This document shows, in pieces, positions 32,499 through 41,309 of a stretch of DNA of 42,475 nucleotides. A program made the position numbers and the translations under genes. The number at the start of each line of letters is the position of its first letter. Within the stretch, counting starts at the first letter, position 1. The stretch comes from Gemmatimonadaceae bacterium (GTDB lineage: Bacteria; Latescibacterota; UBA2968; UBA8231), in contig PBSR01000228.1 in NCBI GenBank assembly GCA_002726335.1, forward strand, positions 1-42,475, read 5' to 3'. The notes under the pieces are model-generated. The model was not told the DNA's origin. It ran no database searches and saw nothing but the letters and a program-made list of their open reading frames with translations.

Positions 32499-35400
32499 AT
32501 GACGACAACCCACCGTATCCTGCTGACCCTGTGTGCCGCCTGTGCCGCGGTGCCGTTGAGGGGAGAGAACCCGCAGATCCCGGTCCCTCCGGAGATCATC
32601 GATCCGCCCTGGATGGCGAGCCGCCGGCAGACACAGCTCAACGGTGCCGATTCGATCGGGGTCCTTCATCGGTTCTCCTTCACCGATCGGTTGATCGACA
32701 GCGGCATCGGCTTCGTGCACCGTGTCGTCGACGATGCCGGCCGCACCTACAAGCCGGCTCACTATGATCACGGCAACGGCATCGCGGTGGCCGATGTCGA
32801 CGCCGACGGCCGGCTCGATCTCTACTTCACCACACAGGTGGGCAGCAACCAGCTGTGGCGGAACCTCGGCGACGGCACCTTTGCCGATATCACCGCCGCT
32901 GCCGGGGTGGCTGTCACGACCCCCGTGGGGGTCACGGCCTCCTTCGCCGATGTCGACAACGACGGTGACGCCGACCTCTACGTGACCAACGTGCGCTCCG
33001 CCAACGTGCTGTTCGTCAACGACGGCAAGGGGCACTTCCAGGACGTCACCGAGACCTCGGGGCTCGGCTACGACGGTCATTCCTCCGGGGCCGTGTTCTT
33101 CGACTACGACCGCGACGGACGCCTCGACCTGTTCCTCTGCGTCGTCGGTGTGTACACGACCGACGAACTGCGAACCGTCGCCAATGACGCCACGACGACC
33201 GGCTACGAAGCGGGCGAGTTCCTCTTCTATTCGGCCGTAAAGGGCGCCTTCGGCGGCCACCTGCAGCCGGAGCGCCTGCGCCACAGCCGGCTGTACCGCA
33301 ACCTGGGCGACCTGCGCTTCGAGGACGTAACCGAAGCCAGCGGCCTGCTCGACGACGGCTTCAGTGGCGATGCCGCCCCCGTCGACGTCAACGGTGACGG
33401 CTGGCTCGATCTCTACGTACTCAACATGCAGGGACGCGACCACTACTGGGAGAATGACCGCAAGGGCGGTTTCATCGACCGCAGCCGCGAGGTGTTTCCG
33501 AAGACCTCCTGGGGTGCCATGGGCATCCAGGTGCTCGATGTCGACAACGACGGTCACCAGGACATCTACATCACCGACATGCACTCCGACATGTCCACCG
33601 ATATCGGCCCCGAGCTTGAGAAGTTCAAGTCGGAGATCACCTGGAAGGAGCCCTTCCTGGCCACGGGTGGTCAGTCCATCTTCGGCAACAGCCTGTTTCG
33701 CAGTCGCGGCGACGGCGGGTTCGATGAGGTCTCCGACGAGGTGGGCGCTGAGAACTACTGGCCCTGGGGGGTCAGTGCCGGCGACCTGAACGCCGACGGC
33801 TGGGAGGATCTGTTCGTCACCTCGAGCATGAATTACCCCTTCCGTTATGGTGTCAACACGGTGCTGCTCAACGATGGTGGCCATCTGGTGGACAGCGAGT
33901 TCACCCTTGGCGTCGAGCCCCGTCGCGATGGCGAGACCGCGGTACCGTGGTTCGAGCTGGATTGTTCGGGAGACGACTACCAGCACGACGACTGCGAGTT
34001 TCAGCACGGCCATGTCGAGGTCTGGGGCGCCCTGGGCTCGCGTTCCTCCGTCATCTTCGATCTCGACGACGACGGCGATCTGGATGTGGTGACCAACGAC
34101 TTCAACTCGGCGCCGATGGTGCTGCTCAGCGATCTGAGCCAGAAGCAGCCGGATCTGAACTACCTGCAGATTCGGTTGACCGGTACCGTGTCGAATCGCG
34201 ACGGACTGGGTGCCCGGGTGGAGGTCTACGCCGGTGGCCGGTCCTACGCGCAGATTCACGACGGCCAGTCCGGCTACCTGTCACAGAGCAGCATGCCACT
34301 CTATTTCGGGCTCGGTGACGCGACACAGGCCGACTCGGTGCGCGTGACCTGGCCCCTGGGAGCGGTGCAACTGATCCGGGGGCCCATTCCAGGTGGCCGG
34401 TCGATCGACATACGCGAGCAGGGGCCGGAGTCGCCGCAAGGCTCCCTGCCCTCTTCGGATGAGAGCCAGGCGCTGCACGTGATGCCCGGAGAGGATATCC
34501 AGATGGCGTTGGAGCAGGCCGCCGACGATGCTGCCATCGACCGTATCATCGTCCATGCAGGGATCTACCGGCCCGCCCGGCCGGCTCAGGCCCTCATCCA
34601 TTTCAACGCTCGACACGATGGCCTCACCCTCGAGGCCGAGGGGGACGTGATCCTGACGGCGGCCAACCCCGATGTCGCTGATCCCCGGGCGAAGAGCTTC
34701 CCGGCTATCGTCAATCACGTCGTCTATTTCGGCGACGGCATCACGCGGCAGACGACCCTGCGCGGCTTCCAGATCACCGGAGCCAACAGCTTCGTGACCC
34801 TGTCCGAGGGCGCGGGTGACATCGAACCCCGGGCTACGAGCCATCCGGCGCTGGCCAAGGGGCGCTTTTTCTATTCCGACGGCGGCGGCATCAAGATCTT
34901 CGGCCGCTCCTACCCGACCATCGAGGCCGTCGAGGTCTTCGACAACTACGCCAGTCCCTGCGGCGGTGGCGTCTCCGTGGAACATCGCGGTTTCACCGAC
35001 GGCGCGGTGCTCTTCCGCAACTCCATCTTCCGCGACAACCGCACCCAGGTCACGGGGGCAGCCATCGATCTGCTGGGCGGCAGTTCCGCCGAGATCGACA
35101 ACTGCCTGTTCGTCGGCAACATCGCCAATACCGGTATCGATGTCGTCGGCATGAAGAGTGGCGCCGAGCACAACCCGGAGCACGGATCGGGAGCCCTGAC
35201 GGTCTTTCCCGGGTCCATCGCTCTGGTTCGTCACAGCACGTTTACCGGCAACTGGAACGGTGTCGACGACCACGGCAGTGCCAGCCGCTATGTGGACTCG
35301 ATCTTCTGGCACAATACCGCCGAGGGTGGCACCTCGCCGCTGGGGCGCTACGAGATGGACCTTTTCGAGGGGTCCGGCGTCACCGGGTGCTTCGTGAGCG

Positions 35401-35537
35401 GCGCCACGGCCGACCTGCGAGGCAGCATCGACGCTGACGTCAATCGACTCGATGCGCCTGACCCGGAGTTCGACGACGCCTATCGGCCTCTGGCCCTGTC
35501 CTATTCCGGTGTCGGTTACCGCCCCGTTTCCAACTGA
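32499..35537 (+). CDS. Secreted FG-GAP/VCBS propeller - ASPIC/UnbV - right-handed beta-helix protein
   Basis: 1012 residues. Signal peptide MTTTHRILLTLCAACAAVPLRG. Residues ~70-550 are FG-GAP/VCBS repeats (DVDADGRLDLYFT, DVDNDGDADLYVT, DYDRDGRLDLFLC, DVNGDGWLDLYVL, DLDDDGDLDVVT). An ASPIC/UnbV domain follows at ~560-640 (NRDGLGARVEVYAGG, SGYLSQSSMPLYFGL, ADSVRVTW). The last ~350 residues are a parallel beta-helix: IDRIIVHAGIYRP, TLRGFQITGANSF, GGGIKIFGRSYPTIEAVEVF, FRNSIFRDNRTQ, DNCLFVGNIANT, RHSTFTGNWNGVDD. Such helices occur in pectate-lyase-like carbohydrate enzymes and adhesins. Three domains in one chain suggest a large surface binding protein or polysaccharide-acting enzyme; no catalytic residues are recognised. 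Confidence 0.92.
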   Translation: MTTTHRILLTLCAACAAVPLRGENPQIPVPPEIIDPPWMASRRQTQLNGADSIGVLHRFSFTDRLIDSGIGFVHRVVDDAGRTYKPAHYDHGNGIAVADVDADGRLDLYFTTQVGSNQLWRNLGDGTFADITAAAGVAVTTPVGVTASFADVDNDGDADLYVTNVRSANVLFVNDGKGHFQDVTETSGLGYDGHSSGAVFFDYDRDGRLDLFLCVVGVYTTDELRTVANDATTTGYEAGEFLFYSAVKGAFGGHLQPERLRHSRLYRNLGDLRFEDVTEASGLLDDGFSGDAAPVDVNGDGWLDLYVLNMQGRDHYWENDRKGGFIDRSREVFPKTSWGAMGIQVLDVDNDGHQDIYITDMHSDMSTDIGPELEKFKSEITWKEPFLATGGQSIFGNSLFRSRGDGGFDEVSDEVGAENYWPWGVSAGDLNADGWEDLFVTSSMNYPFRYGVNTVLLNDGGHLVDSEFTLGVEPRRDGETAVPWFELDCSGDDYQHDDCEFQHGHVEVWGALGSRSSVIFDLDDDGDLDVVTNDFNSAPMVLLSDLSQKQPDLNYLQIRLTGTVSNRDGLGARVEVYAGGRSYAQIHDGQSGYLSQSSMPLYFGLGDATQADSVRVTWPLGAVQLIRGPIPGGRSIDIREQGPESPQGSLPSSDESQALHVMPGEDIQMALEQAADDAAIDRIIVHAGIYRPARPAQALIHFNARHDGLTLEAEGDVILTAANPDVADPRAKSFPAIVNHVVYFGDGITRQTTLRGFQITGANSFVTLSEGAGDIEPRATSHPALAKGRFFYSDGGGIKIFGRSYPTIEAVEVFDNYASPCGGGVSVEHRGFTDGAVLFRNSIFRDNRTQVTGAAIDLLGGSSAEIDNCLFVGNIANTGIDVVGMKSGAEHNPEHGSGALTVFPGSIALVRHSTFTGNWNGVDDHGSASRYVDSIFWHNTAEGGTSPLGRYEMDLFEGSGVTGCFVSGATADLRGSIDADVNRLDAPDPEFDDAYRPLALSYSGVGYRPVSN

Positions 35538-35567
35538 ATACGCTCAAGTGTCCTGTCGTAGTCGGAC

Positions 35568-38500
35568 ATGATCCTGCTGCTCGCCCTCGTCCTTCTCGCC
35601 GCGCCCGGCTGGGCGGGGCTGCCCCCTGCTGCTGATACTGGAGAGTTCGGCCGCAGGTCGGACGGTCAGGGCTTCTGGCGCGCCTATGACGCACGGGATG
35701 GCCTGGGTTCCGACGTCGCTCTCTGCGTGTTCCAGGATGTCGGAGGTTACCTGTGGGTCGGCACCGATTCCGGGGTCAGCCGTTTCGATGGTCAGCACTT
35801 TTCCCGTTTCGGTACGGCTGACGGACTGGGCGACGGTCCCGTCATCGCCATCACACAGGATGACGCCGGTGCCCTCTGGTTCGCCAGCGATGGCGGCGGC
35901 ATCAGCCGCTACGACGGCAGCGGCTTCACCCGCTTCTCCGCCGACGACGCGGCGCTGAGCTGGCGCCACGAGGACACCCTCGCCGGTGACGACGTCAACT
36001 TCATCTTCACCGACTCCGCGGGCGCCCTCTGGTTCGGCACGACGACGGGTGTGAGTCGCCACGATGACGATGAGTTCACCACGTTCACGAGCGAATACGG
36101 ACTCGTGGGTGACGATGTCCTGTGCATGGCGGAGGATGGCCGCGGTCACTTCTGGTTCGGCTCACGCACGGGGGTTAGTCGCTACGATGGCCAGTTGTTC
36201 CGCGGTTATGACAAGGATGACTCCCTCGCCGGCCCCATTCACTTCATCCACGAGGACGCTGGCGGCGCTCTCTGGTTTGGCACGGACCACGGCGTATCCC
36301 GCTACGAGGCCGATGCCTTCCAGCATTTCGAAATCGGCGAGCTTGGTGTCCTGGCTGTCGGGCAGAGCGCCGACGGCGTTCTCTGGTTCGGCACGCGCGA
36401 CGGCGTCGTCTACCGTCATGCCGAGGGCCGGTGGGAGAGCTTCTCACCGTCTGCCGGTTCAGCGGTACCTGTCGTCGAGATCCTCGCCGACGATGAGGGC
36501 CACATCTGGTTCGGCCACGATGGCGACGGGCTCAGCCGGTTCGATGGCGATGGATGGACGAGTTTCCCCACGGGATGGTCCGGGCGTGGTGCGGGACACG
36601 GACAGATTCTGCAGGACCGCGAGGGTGTCATCTGGGCGGCCACGACCGACGGATTGTATCGCTACGACGGCGCCACCTGGACTGTCTTCGGCGAGGCCCA
36701 TGGACTGGCCGGACACATCGCCGCCATCGGTCGCGGGGGCGACGGGCTTCTGTGGTCGATGTCCGACAGTGACGTCCGACGATTCTCGGGGGGTCGATGG
36801 TTGCGCCTGCCGAATCTGCCGGCAGCGGCTGGCCGCTTTCGTTCGGTTCTTGCCGAGGACGACCGGACGTGGATCGCAGGCGACGGCATACTGTGCCGGC
36901 AGGACACCGGCTGGACCTGCTTCGATGCCGGGTCTGCTCCATCCGGAATCGCCGGGCCTGTATTCGCCGACTTGAGGACGGGGTCGGGCTTCGCGGACGG
37001 GCAGGGGCGGCTTTGGTGGGCGACGCAGCGGGGGCTGCTGCGGTTCGACGACGAGCAATGGCGCCTGCTCACCACGGCGGATGGACTCGTCGACGATGAA
37101 GTCCACACCGTCTTCGGCTCGCCGGGTGGCGGCCTCTGGGTGGGGACCGATGGTGGCCTGCAGAATTACACGGACAATCGCTGGACGACCTACTCCGCAG
37201 CCGATGGTCTGCCCCACGACCGTGTTCTGGCCGGTGTCGTCGATGTCGAAGGCATCGTGTGGGTTGGTACTCCGGGGGGCCTGGGTCGCTTCGACGGTTC
37301 GGACTGGCGGGCCTTCGGAGCGCCGGACGGTCTGGCCCAGAATCGTGTGATCAGTCTTGCCCTCGGGGCCGACGGCCACATCTGGGCAGGCACCGAGCGC
37401 AGCGGCGTGTCTCGCTTCGACGGACGGGTCTTCCAGACCTACGATCCTCGGGACGGACTTGCCGGCGGCCACGTCTCCTCGATCCACGCCGGCGACGGGG
37501 TGTACTGGTTTGTCACCGATGGCGGGTTGACCCGCTTTGCTCCACGCCAGCCGCCCGCAGCACCGGTGGTTCATCTGGATGCGGCCATCGCCGACCGGCG
37601 CTATCTGCCGCCGGCGGCCCTGTCCCTGCCCTCGGACCTCGGCCTGCTCGCCTTCGAGTTCCACGGGCTCAGCTTCAAGACCCGCGCCGGAGCCATCCGC
37701 TATCGCTATCGTCTGCGAGGCTGGCAGGATTGGCAGCTGACAGCGGCACGTATCGTACGCTTCGAGTCGGTACCCGTCGGTGAGTATGTGTTTGAAGTGG
37801 AGGCCCTCGATCGCGATCTGGTTGCCTCGCCAGTGACCTCCTGGGACCTGCGGGTCCATCCACCCCGGGAGCGGCTGCGGTGGATGGCCGCCGTCGCCAT
37901 CGTGATGCTGCTGGCCCTGGGCCAGTCGGTCCGCCTGGGCCTTTTCCGCCGGCGCCTGCGACGCGAGGGGGTTGCGGAGATCGCCACGGCACGTGAACAG
38001 CAGCTGTGTCTTCTGTCCGAGGAGCGGGGCGAACTGGCAGGCCATGATGTGCTGGGGAGATGTCTGGTGGCGCCCGTGCCTACGGGTGCCGTCTACCTCT
38101 ACTTCCCTCGGCCAGGTGGACTCAGAATCGCCTGCATCGATGTCGCCGGGGACGGACCGGCTCTGTCTTCGCTGCGAGTCACCGTCGGCGTGTTATACAA
38201 TGAAATGGACCGTGGCGCCGACCTGACGGAGAGCCTTGCCGGTCTGCGACGGTCACTCCGCAAGGTGATGCCCGATCCGGTGGCTGTGATGCTGCTGGAT
38301 GTGGAGGCTGCCACGGGACGGGTACATATGGCCGATCACGCCTGGCCGACACCCGTGATCTGGCGGCAGCGGACAGGGGATGTGGCAACGACCGCCACCG
38401 ACCTGGTACTCGACGAAGGTGACAGCCTGCTGATCTGCAACCATGGTGTGTTGCAGGAAACCGACCCCGGAGGCAGCCCGTTCTCGAGCGCGGTGCTGGA

Positions 38501-38690
38501 GGCCTTTGCCGACGGCAGTCGACAGGGCATGAAGACCGAGCAGCTGTTGCGCCACCTGTTCGGTGCCCTGTTTCTGTTTCCAGGATCCGGCGCCCAGCGG
38601 GCCGACCACCTTATGGTGCTGGTCACGCGGAATCCGGTTGCGTCGGAGCCACTCGTGCTTCAACGTACCGGGGGCCGGCCCCCACCCTGA
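35568..38690 (+). CDS. Membrane sensor: two-component-type propeller (Reg_prop x ~15) - Y_Y_Y - TM - degenerate PP2C/SpoIIE domain
   Basis: 1040 residues. Signal peptide (MILLLALVLLAAPGWAG). Residues ~35-660 hold about 15 Reg_prop blades of the form G.LWFGT..GVSR.DG..F..F (for example GYLWVGTDSGVSRFDG), enough for two seven-bladed propellers in the periplasm. A Y_Y_Y domain follows (IRYRYRLRGWQDWQLT, VGEYVFEVEALD), then one membrane helix (~769-790). The cytoplasmic end resembles SpoIIE/RsbU PP2C phosphatases rather than a histidine kinase, but is degraded: the GGD-x-x-D motif reads PTGAVYLYF (residues ~840), TDG reads CNHG (~957-960); DVAGDG (~857) and ADHLMVLV remain. It may be a pseudo-phosphatase relaying ligand binding to a partner. 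The neighbours suggest a signal tied to surface glycans; inference. Confidence 0.9.
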   Translation: MILLLALVLLAAPGWAGLPPAADTGEFGRRSDGQGFWRAYDARDGLGSDVALCVFQDVGGYLWVGTDSGVSRFDGQHFSRFGTADGLGDGPVIAITQDDAGALWFASDGGGISRYDGSGFTRFSADDAALSWRHEDTLAGDDVNFIFTDSAGALWFGTTTGVSRHDDDEFTTFTSEYGLVGDDVLCMAEDGRGHFWFGSRTGVSRYDGQLFRGYDKDDSLAGPIHFIHEDAGGALWFGTDHGVSRYEADAFQHFEIGELGVLAVGQSADGVLWFGTRDGVVYRHAEGRWESFSPSAGSAVPVVEILADDEGHIWFGHDGDGLSRFDGDGWTSFPTGWSGRGAGHGQILQDREGVIWAATTDGLYRYDGATWTVFGEAHGLAGHIAAIGRGGDGLLWSMSDSDVRRFSGGRWLRLPNLPAAAGRFRSVLAEDDRTWIAGDGILCRQDTGWTCFDAGSAPSGIAGPVFADLRTGSGFADGQGRLWWATQRGLLRFDDEQWRLLTTADGLVDDEVHTVFGSPGGGLWVGTDGGLQNYTDNRWTTYSAADGLPHDRVLAGVVDVEGIVWVGTPGGLGRFDGSDWRAFGAPDGLAQNRVISLALGADGHIWAGTERSGVSRFDGRVFQTYDPRDGLAGGHVSSIHAGDGVYWFVTDGGLTRFAPRQPPAAPVVHLDAAIADRRYLPPAALSLPSDLGLLAFEFHGLSFKTRAGAIRYRYRLRGWQDWQLTAARIVRFESVPVGEYVFEVEALDRDLVASPVTSWDLRVHPPRERLRWMAAVAIVMLLALGQSVRLGLFRRRLRREGVAEIATAREQQLCLLSEERGELAGHDVLGRCLVAPVPTGAVYLYFPRPGGLRIACIDVAGDGPALSSLRVTVGVLYNEMDRGADLTESLAGLRRSLRKVMPDPVAVMLLDVEAATGRVHMADHAWPTPVIWRQRTGDVATTATDLVLDEGDSLLICNHGVLQETDPGGSPFSSAVLEAFADGSRQGMKTEQLLRHLFGALFLFPGSGAQRADHLMVLVTRNPVASEPLVLQRTGGRPPP

Positions 38691-38708
38691 ATCGACGGAG
38701 CAGATCTC

Positions 38709-39086
38709 ATGAACATCCGCGGCACCGACTTCATCTACTACCAGACCAGCGACATCGACAGAGCCATCACCTTCTACCGGGACACCCTGGGTCTGGAGCT
38801 TTATGGATACTATGAGGAGGTGAAGTGGGCCGAGTTCAACGCCGGCAACGCCACCTTCGCCCTCAACGACCCGTCTGCCTTCGATCCGAACATGAAGGCC
38901 CAGAGCGGCGGCGCCGCCGTGGCCTTTTCAGTGGATGACGTGGCGGCGACGATCAAAGAGCTCGAAGGCAAGGGCGTCACCGTGCCCGTCAACGAGAGCC
39001 CGGTGTGCCACTTCGCCTGTGTCCTCGACCCCGATGGCAACACCGTGTGGATCCATCAGCGCCACGACGGCACTTTCGGCGACTGA
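38709..39086 (+). CDS. VOC-superfamily (glyoxalase/bleomycin-resistance-type) protein
   Basis: 125 residues, full length for one VOC unit. The N-terminal module is TDFIYYQTSDIDRAITFYRD followed by TLGLEL, the C-terminal module AVAFSVDDVAATIKELEGKG and VLDPDGNTVWIH. The typical final metal-ligand Glu (DPDGN...E) is absent at its usual place (VWIHQ), and His replaces it nearby, so metal binding and activity are unclear. GGAG lies upstream of the ATG, 18 bases after the sensor stop, so it is likely cotranscribed. Function cannot be predicted from sequence. Confidence 0.9.
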   Translation: MNIRGTDFIYYQTSDIDRAITFYRDTLGLELYGYYEEVKWAEFNAGNATFALNDPSAFDPNMKAQSGGAAVAFSVDDVAATIKELEGKGVTVPVNESPVCHFACVLDPDGNTVWIHQRHDGTFGD

Positions 39087-39143
39087 TGAGTTTGCCCGAC
39101 CCCCCTCGATCCGGGACATTCACCGCAAACCAGAGAGGGTGCC

Positions 39144-39788
39144 ATGAGCGAGGGCAGAGACATCCGTTGCTACGATTATGTGAACCATCCATACGAACAG
39201 GTGGCCGAAGCCCTGCGCCGCGATGCCGTAGCCGTATTCCATGGCGCCACGCAGGCCGCTGCTTCCCGTGCCGGTGACGTGGCCGCCGAACTGCACGTGA
39301 ACATCGGCGGCATCGACATCAGCACCGAGATCGACATCTCTGTCACCGGAGTCACCTATGAGCCGGGCACGGTGACGGCGCCGCCGGCCACGCGCCTGCA
39401 GCTGGAATGGGAGACGACCCGCAAGCCGCGTCTGTTCCCGATCATGAAAGCTGAACTGGCCGCCTACCGGCTGACGGCAAGCGAGACGCAGCTCGACTTC
39501 TCCGGCGCCTACGAGCCGCCTCTCGGGGCTCTCGGTGAGGCGATGGACTTGGCCGTCAGTCACCGCCTCGCCGAAGCCTCCGTCCACCGCTTTCTGGCCG
39601 ACGTGGCCGCCTATCTGAAGAAGGAATTGTCTTGGCGGACGATCACAGTCGGCCGAGAATCTCCAGGGCCTTGCCCTCGAACAGGCCCTGCCACTCGGAC
39701 GCCACGAAACAGTCGCTGTCCTCCTGGGCTCCCCCCCGATTCCGCAGTTGCTCCGCCGTCGGCGTGTAGTACAGATAGCCATTGCTGA
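39144..39788 (+). CDS. SRPBCC-like protein, 3' end overlapping the convergent hydrolase gene
   Basis: 214 residues; GAGAGG lies before the ATG. The first ~160 residues look like an SRPBCC/START-type fold: beta-rich LHVNIGGIDISTEIDISVTG and RLQLEWETTRKPRLFPIMKA, then a long C-terminal helix (SVHRFLADVAAYLKKEL). The last ~50 residues (after ELSWRTITV) are Pro/Arg/Ser-rich, low in structure, and lie antisense to the hydrolase gene over 146 bases (39643-39788). That tail is probably not a conserved part; a lost stop codon or small frameshift near 39640 is possible. Ligand unknown. Likely cotranscribed with the VOC gene (57-base gap). Confidence 0.75.
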   Translation: MSEGRDIRCYDYVNHPYEQVAEALRRDAVAVFHGATQAAASRAGDVAAELHVNIGGIDISTEIDISVTGVTYEPGTVTAPPATRLQLEWETTRKPRLFPIMKAELAAYRLTASETQLDFSGAYEPPLGALGEAMDLAVSHRLAEASVHRFLADVAAYLKKELSWRTITVGRESPGPCPRTGPATRTPRNSRCPPGLPPDSAVAPPSACSTDSHC

Positions 39789-41139
39789 CGCCGGACACAC
39801 ATGTGTACTCGTGGGGGGATGCCTGTTTCAGGCGCAGGCCCGTCTGCACCGACAGCTCTCCGGCAAACATCACCAGGGCGAAAGGACCGACGCGGAGGCC
39901 GATGACCTCGGCCGCCACCGGGCGTCCGCCGGCTTGGATATAGCGCTCCTGGTGCCTCTTCAACAGACCCAGGTTCACCTGGATCCGGGTCAGCTGTTCC
40001 ATGATCTGCACGTTGTCGCCGTACTGGTCCAGCAGCCCGCGGTTGGTCTCGTCCAGTCGTGTCAGGTCATCCCGGCCCAGGCTCTGCTCATGCAGGTACC
40101 GATGGGAGGCGTCGGCCGGGTATCGCGCCGACAGGGAGTGCCGGACGGAGAGGCTGACGAAGGACTTGAGGTTCAGCGCCGTTGGCCTGAGTGAGCCCAG
40201 CAGCCGCTTCTGTTCCGCCTCCAGCGCGTCGATGTGACCGGTCAGGTCTTCTCGTGGCAGGTCGATGTGTTCGCTGATCACGTGGAGCGAAGCGTCGCCA
40301 TCGCAGTCGATCTCGCGGGCAGCCCGCAGGGCACTCAGCCCCAGACGCTCTCCCATGGCCTCCGCATCCGGTGGATCGTTCACGTCGCGGTAGCGGACGG
40401 GGTTGATGTCGGCGCAGCAACCCTGCAGGAAGAGTGCCGTCGCCCCTTCCCCCAGGCCGGTCTCGATCGCACGCGAGGCAAAGCCGGACAGATCCGCGGT
40501 ATTGCCGCCATCCGCTACGCCGAGAATCGGATGGCAGGCGAAGTGGTAGACCAGCGCCAGGGCCCTGCCGTCGGTGCGATCCAGCCGCAGGATGCCGATG
40601 TCGGGGTCCACGGGACCCACGGACGCGATCTGCTCATCGGCGGGCAGACTGTACGCCCGGCGCACATCGGCCTCCCGTCCGTCGAGCAACTGCAGTCTCC
40701 GATTCTCCATGATGCGGTCCTCGTGACCGCGACCCACGCCGACATGGACCGGTTCCAACCCGGCGGCAGCTTCGCGTACCGCCTGCACGGTCCGGGCCTC
40801 GACATCGGCGCAGACGACGCCGTGGCAGTGGCTGGCGTTGACGAGGACATGGGCGGCCTCGATGCCGGGATCGGCTCCCAGCTGGGTGCGCACATTGACC
40901 AGATAGCCGTCATCGATAGAGCCGATCTCGGCGATGGCCACCGCGTCGACGGAGACCAGGGCGATCGTTGTCGCCTCGTCGCGCAGCACCAGGGCCGTCA
41001 CATACAGTCGATCGGTCCCCCTGGCAGCGTCGACGGCGGCATACAGGGGGTCTTCCGTCTGCTCGGCTGGCGAGCCGGTGATGTCCGCTTTGGCCACCCC
41101 CGCCAGCAGTGGGCGTGGAGACGTGCCATCAGTGCTCAT
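39643..41139 (-). CDS. Neutral/alkaline ceramidase-like N-terminal-domain hydrolase
   Basis: 498 residues from the ATG at 41139, set by AGGAGG (41146-41151) six bases upstream; the longer open frame 5' of this runs through the terminator and into the next gene. It resembles the N-terminal domain of neutral/alkaline ceramidases: AGVAKADITG at the start, NASHCHGV (~101-108, a zinc-site HxH), FACHPILG (~200), QGCCADINPVRY (~239-250). In true ceramidases the last motif is GDVSP with a catalytic Ser; here Asn is in its place, so a different hydrolytic role or loss of that nucleophile is likely. There is no signal peptide, so it is cytoplasmic, unlike secreted bacterial ceramidases. Substrate unknown. 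Confidence 0.83.
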   Translation of the reverse strand: MSTDGTSPRPLLAGVAKADITGSPAEQTEDPLYAAVDAARGTDRLYVTALVLRDEATTIALVSVDAVAIAEIGSIDDGYLVNVRTQLGADPGIEAAHVLVNASHCHGVVCADVEARTVQAVREAAAGLEPVHVGVGRGHEDRIMENRRLQLLDGREADVRRAYSLPADEQIASVGPVDPDIGILRLDRTDGRALALVYHFACHPILGVADGGNTADLSGFASRAIETGLGEGATALFLQGCCADINPVRYRDVNDPPDAEAMGERLGLSALRAAREIDCDGDASLHVISEHIDLPREDLTGHIDALEAEQKRLLGSLRPTALNLKSFVSLSVRHSLSARYPADASHRYLHEQSLGRDDLTRLDETNRGLLDQYGDNVQIMEQLTRIQVNLGLLKRHQERYIQAGGRPVAAEVIGLRVGPFALVMFAGELSVQTGLRLKQASPHEYTCVSGVSNGYLYYTPTAEQLRNRGGAQEDSDCFVASEWQGLFEGKALEILGRL

Positions 41140-41167
41140 ACCTGTCCTCCTCTCGCGTCTGCCCACA

Positions 41168-41204
41168 AAGAAAACGCCCCGGACGCATGATGGCATCCGG
41201 GACG
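41168..41204 (-). terminator. Intrinsic terminator of the myo-inositol-phosphate synthase gene
   Basis: On the minus strand CGTCCCGGA (from 41204) pairs with TCCGGGGCG (41175-41183, one G-U wobble) around a 12-base loop, followed by TTTTCTTT. A classic stem plus T-tract, placed between the synthase stop at 41310 and the hydrolase start at 41139. The stretch 41205-41309 also contains a looser inverted repeat (GAGCCGC 41254-41260, GCGGCTC 41289-41295) and otherwise nothing recognised. Confidence 0.8.
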
Positions 41205-41309
41205 CAAGTCCGGTCGTGTGCCACGGGTTGGGAAGGGTTGGGCCAGAACCACCGAGCCGCGTTGAGCCGCAGCGAGCGAAGCGAATCGGCGGCTCCATCT
41301 CGGGCCAAT

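Noticed and set aside
32490..34259. 589-codon minus-strand frame antisense to the FG-GAP-ASPIC gene
   Set aside because: The repeated GAC/GTC/GGC codons of calcium-loop repeats read open on the other strand. The translation is V/D/E-rich without domains.
36459..38045. 528-codon minus-strand frame antisense to the propeller sensor
   Set aside because: Same cause: repeat codon bias of the plus-strand gene; no recognisable protein features.
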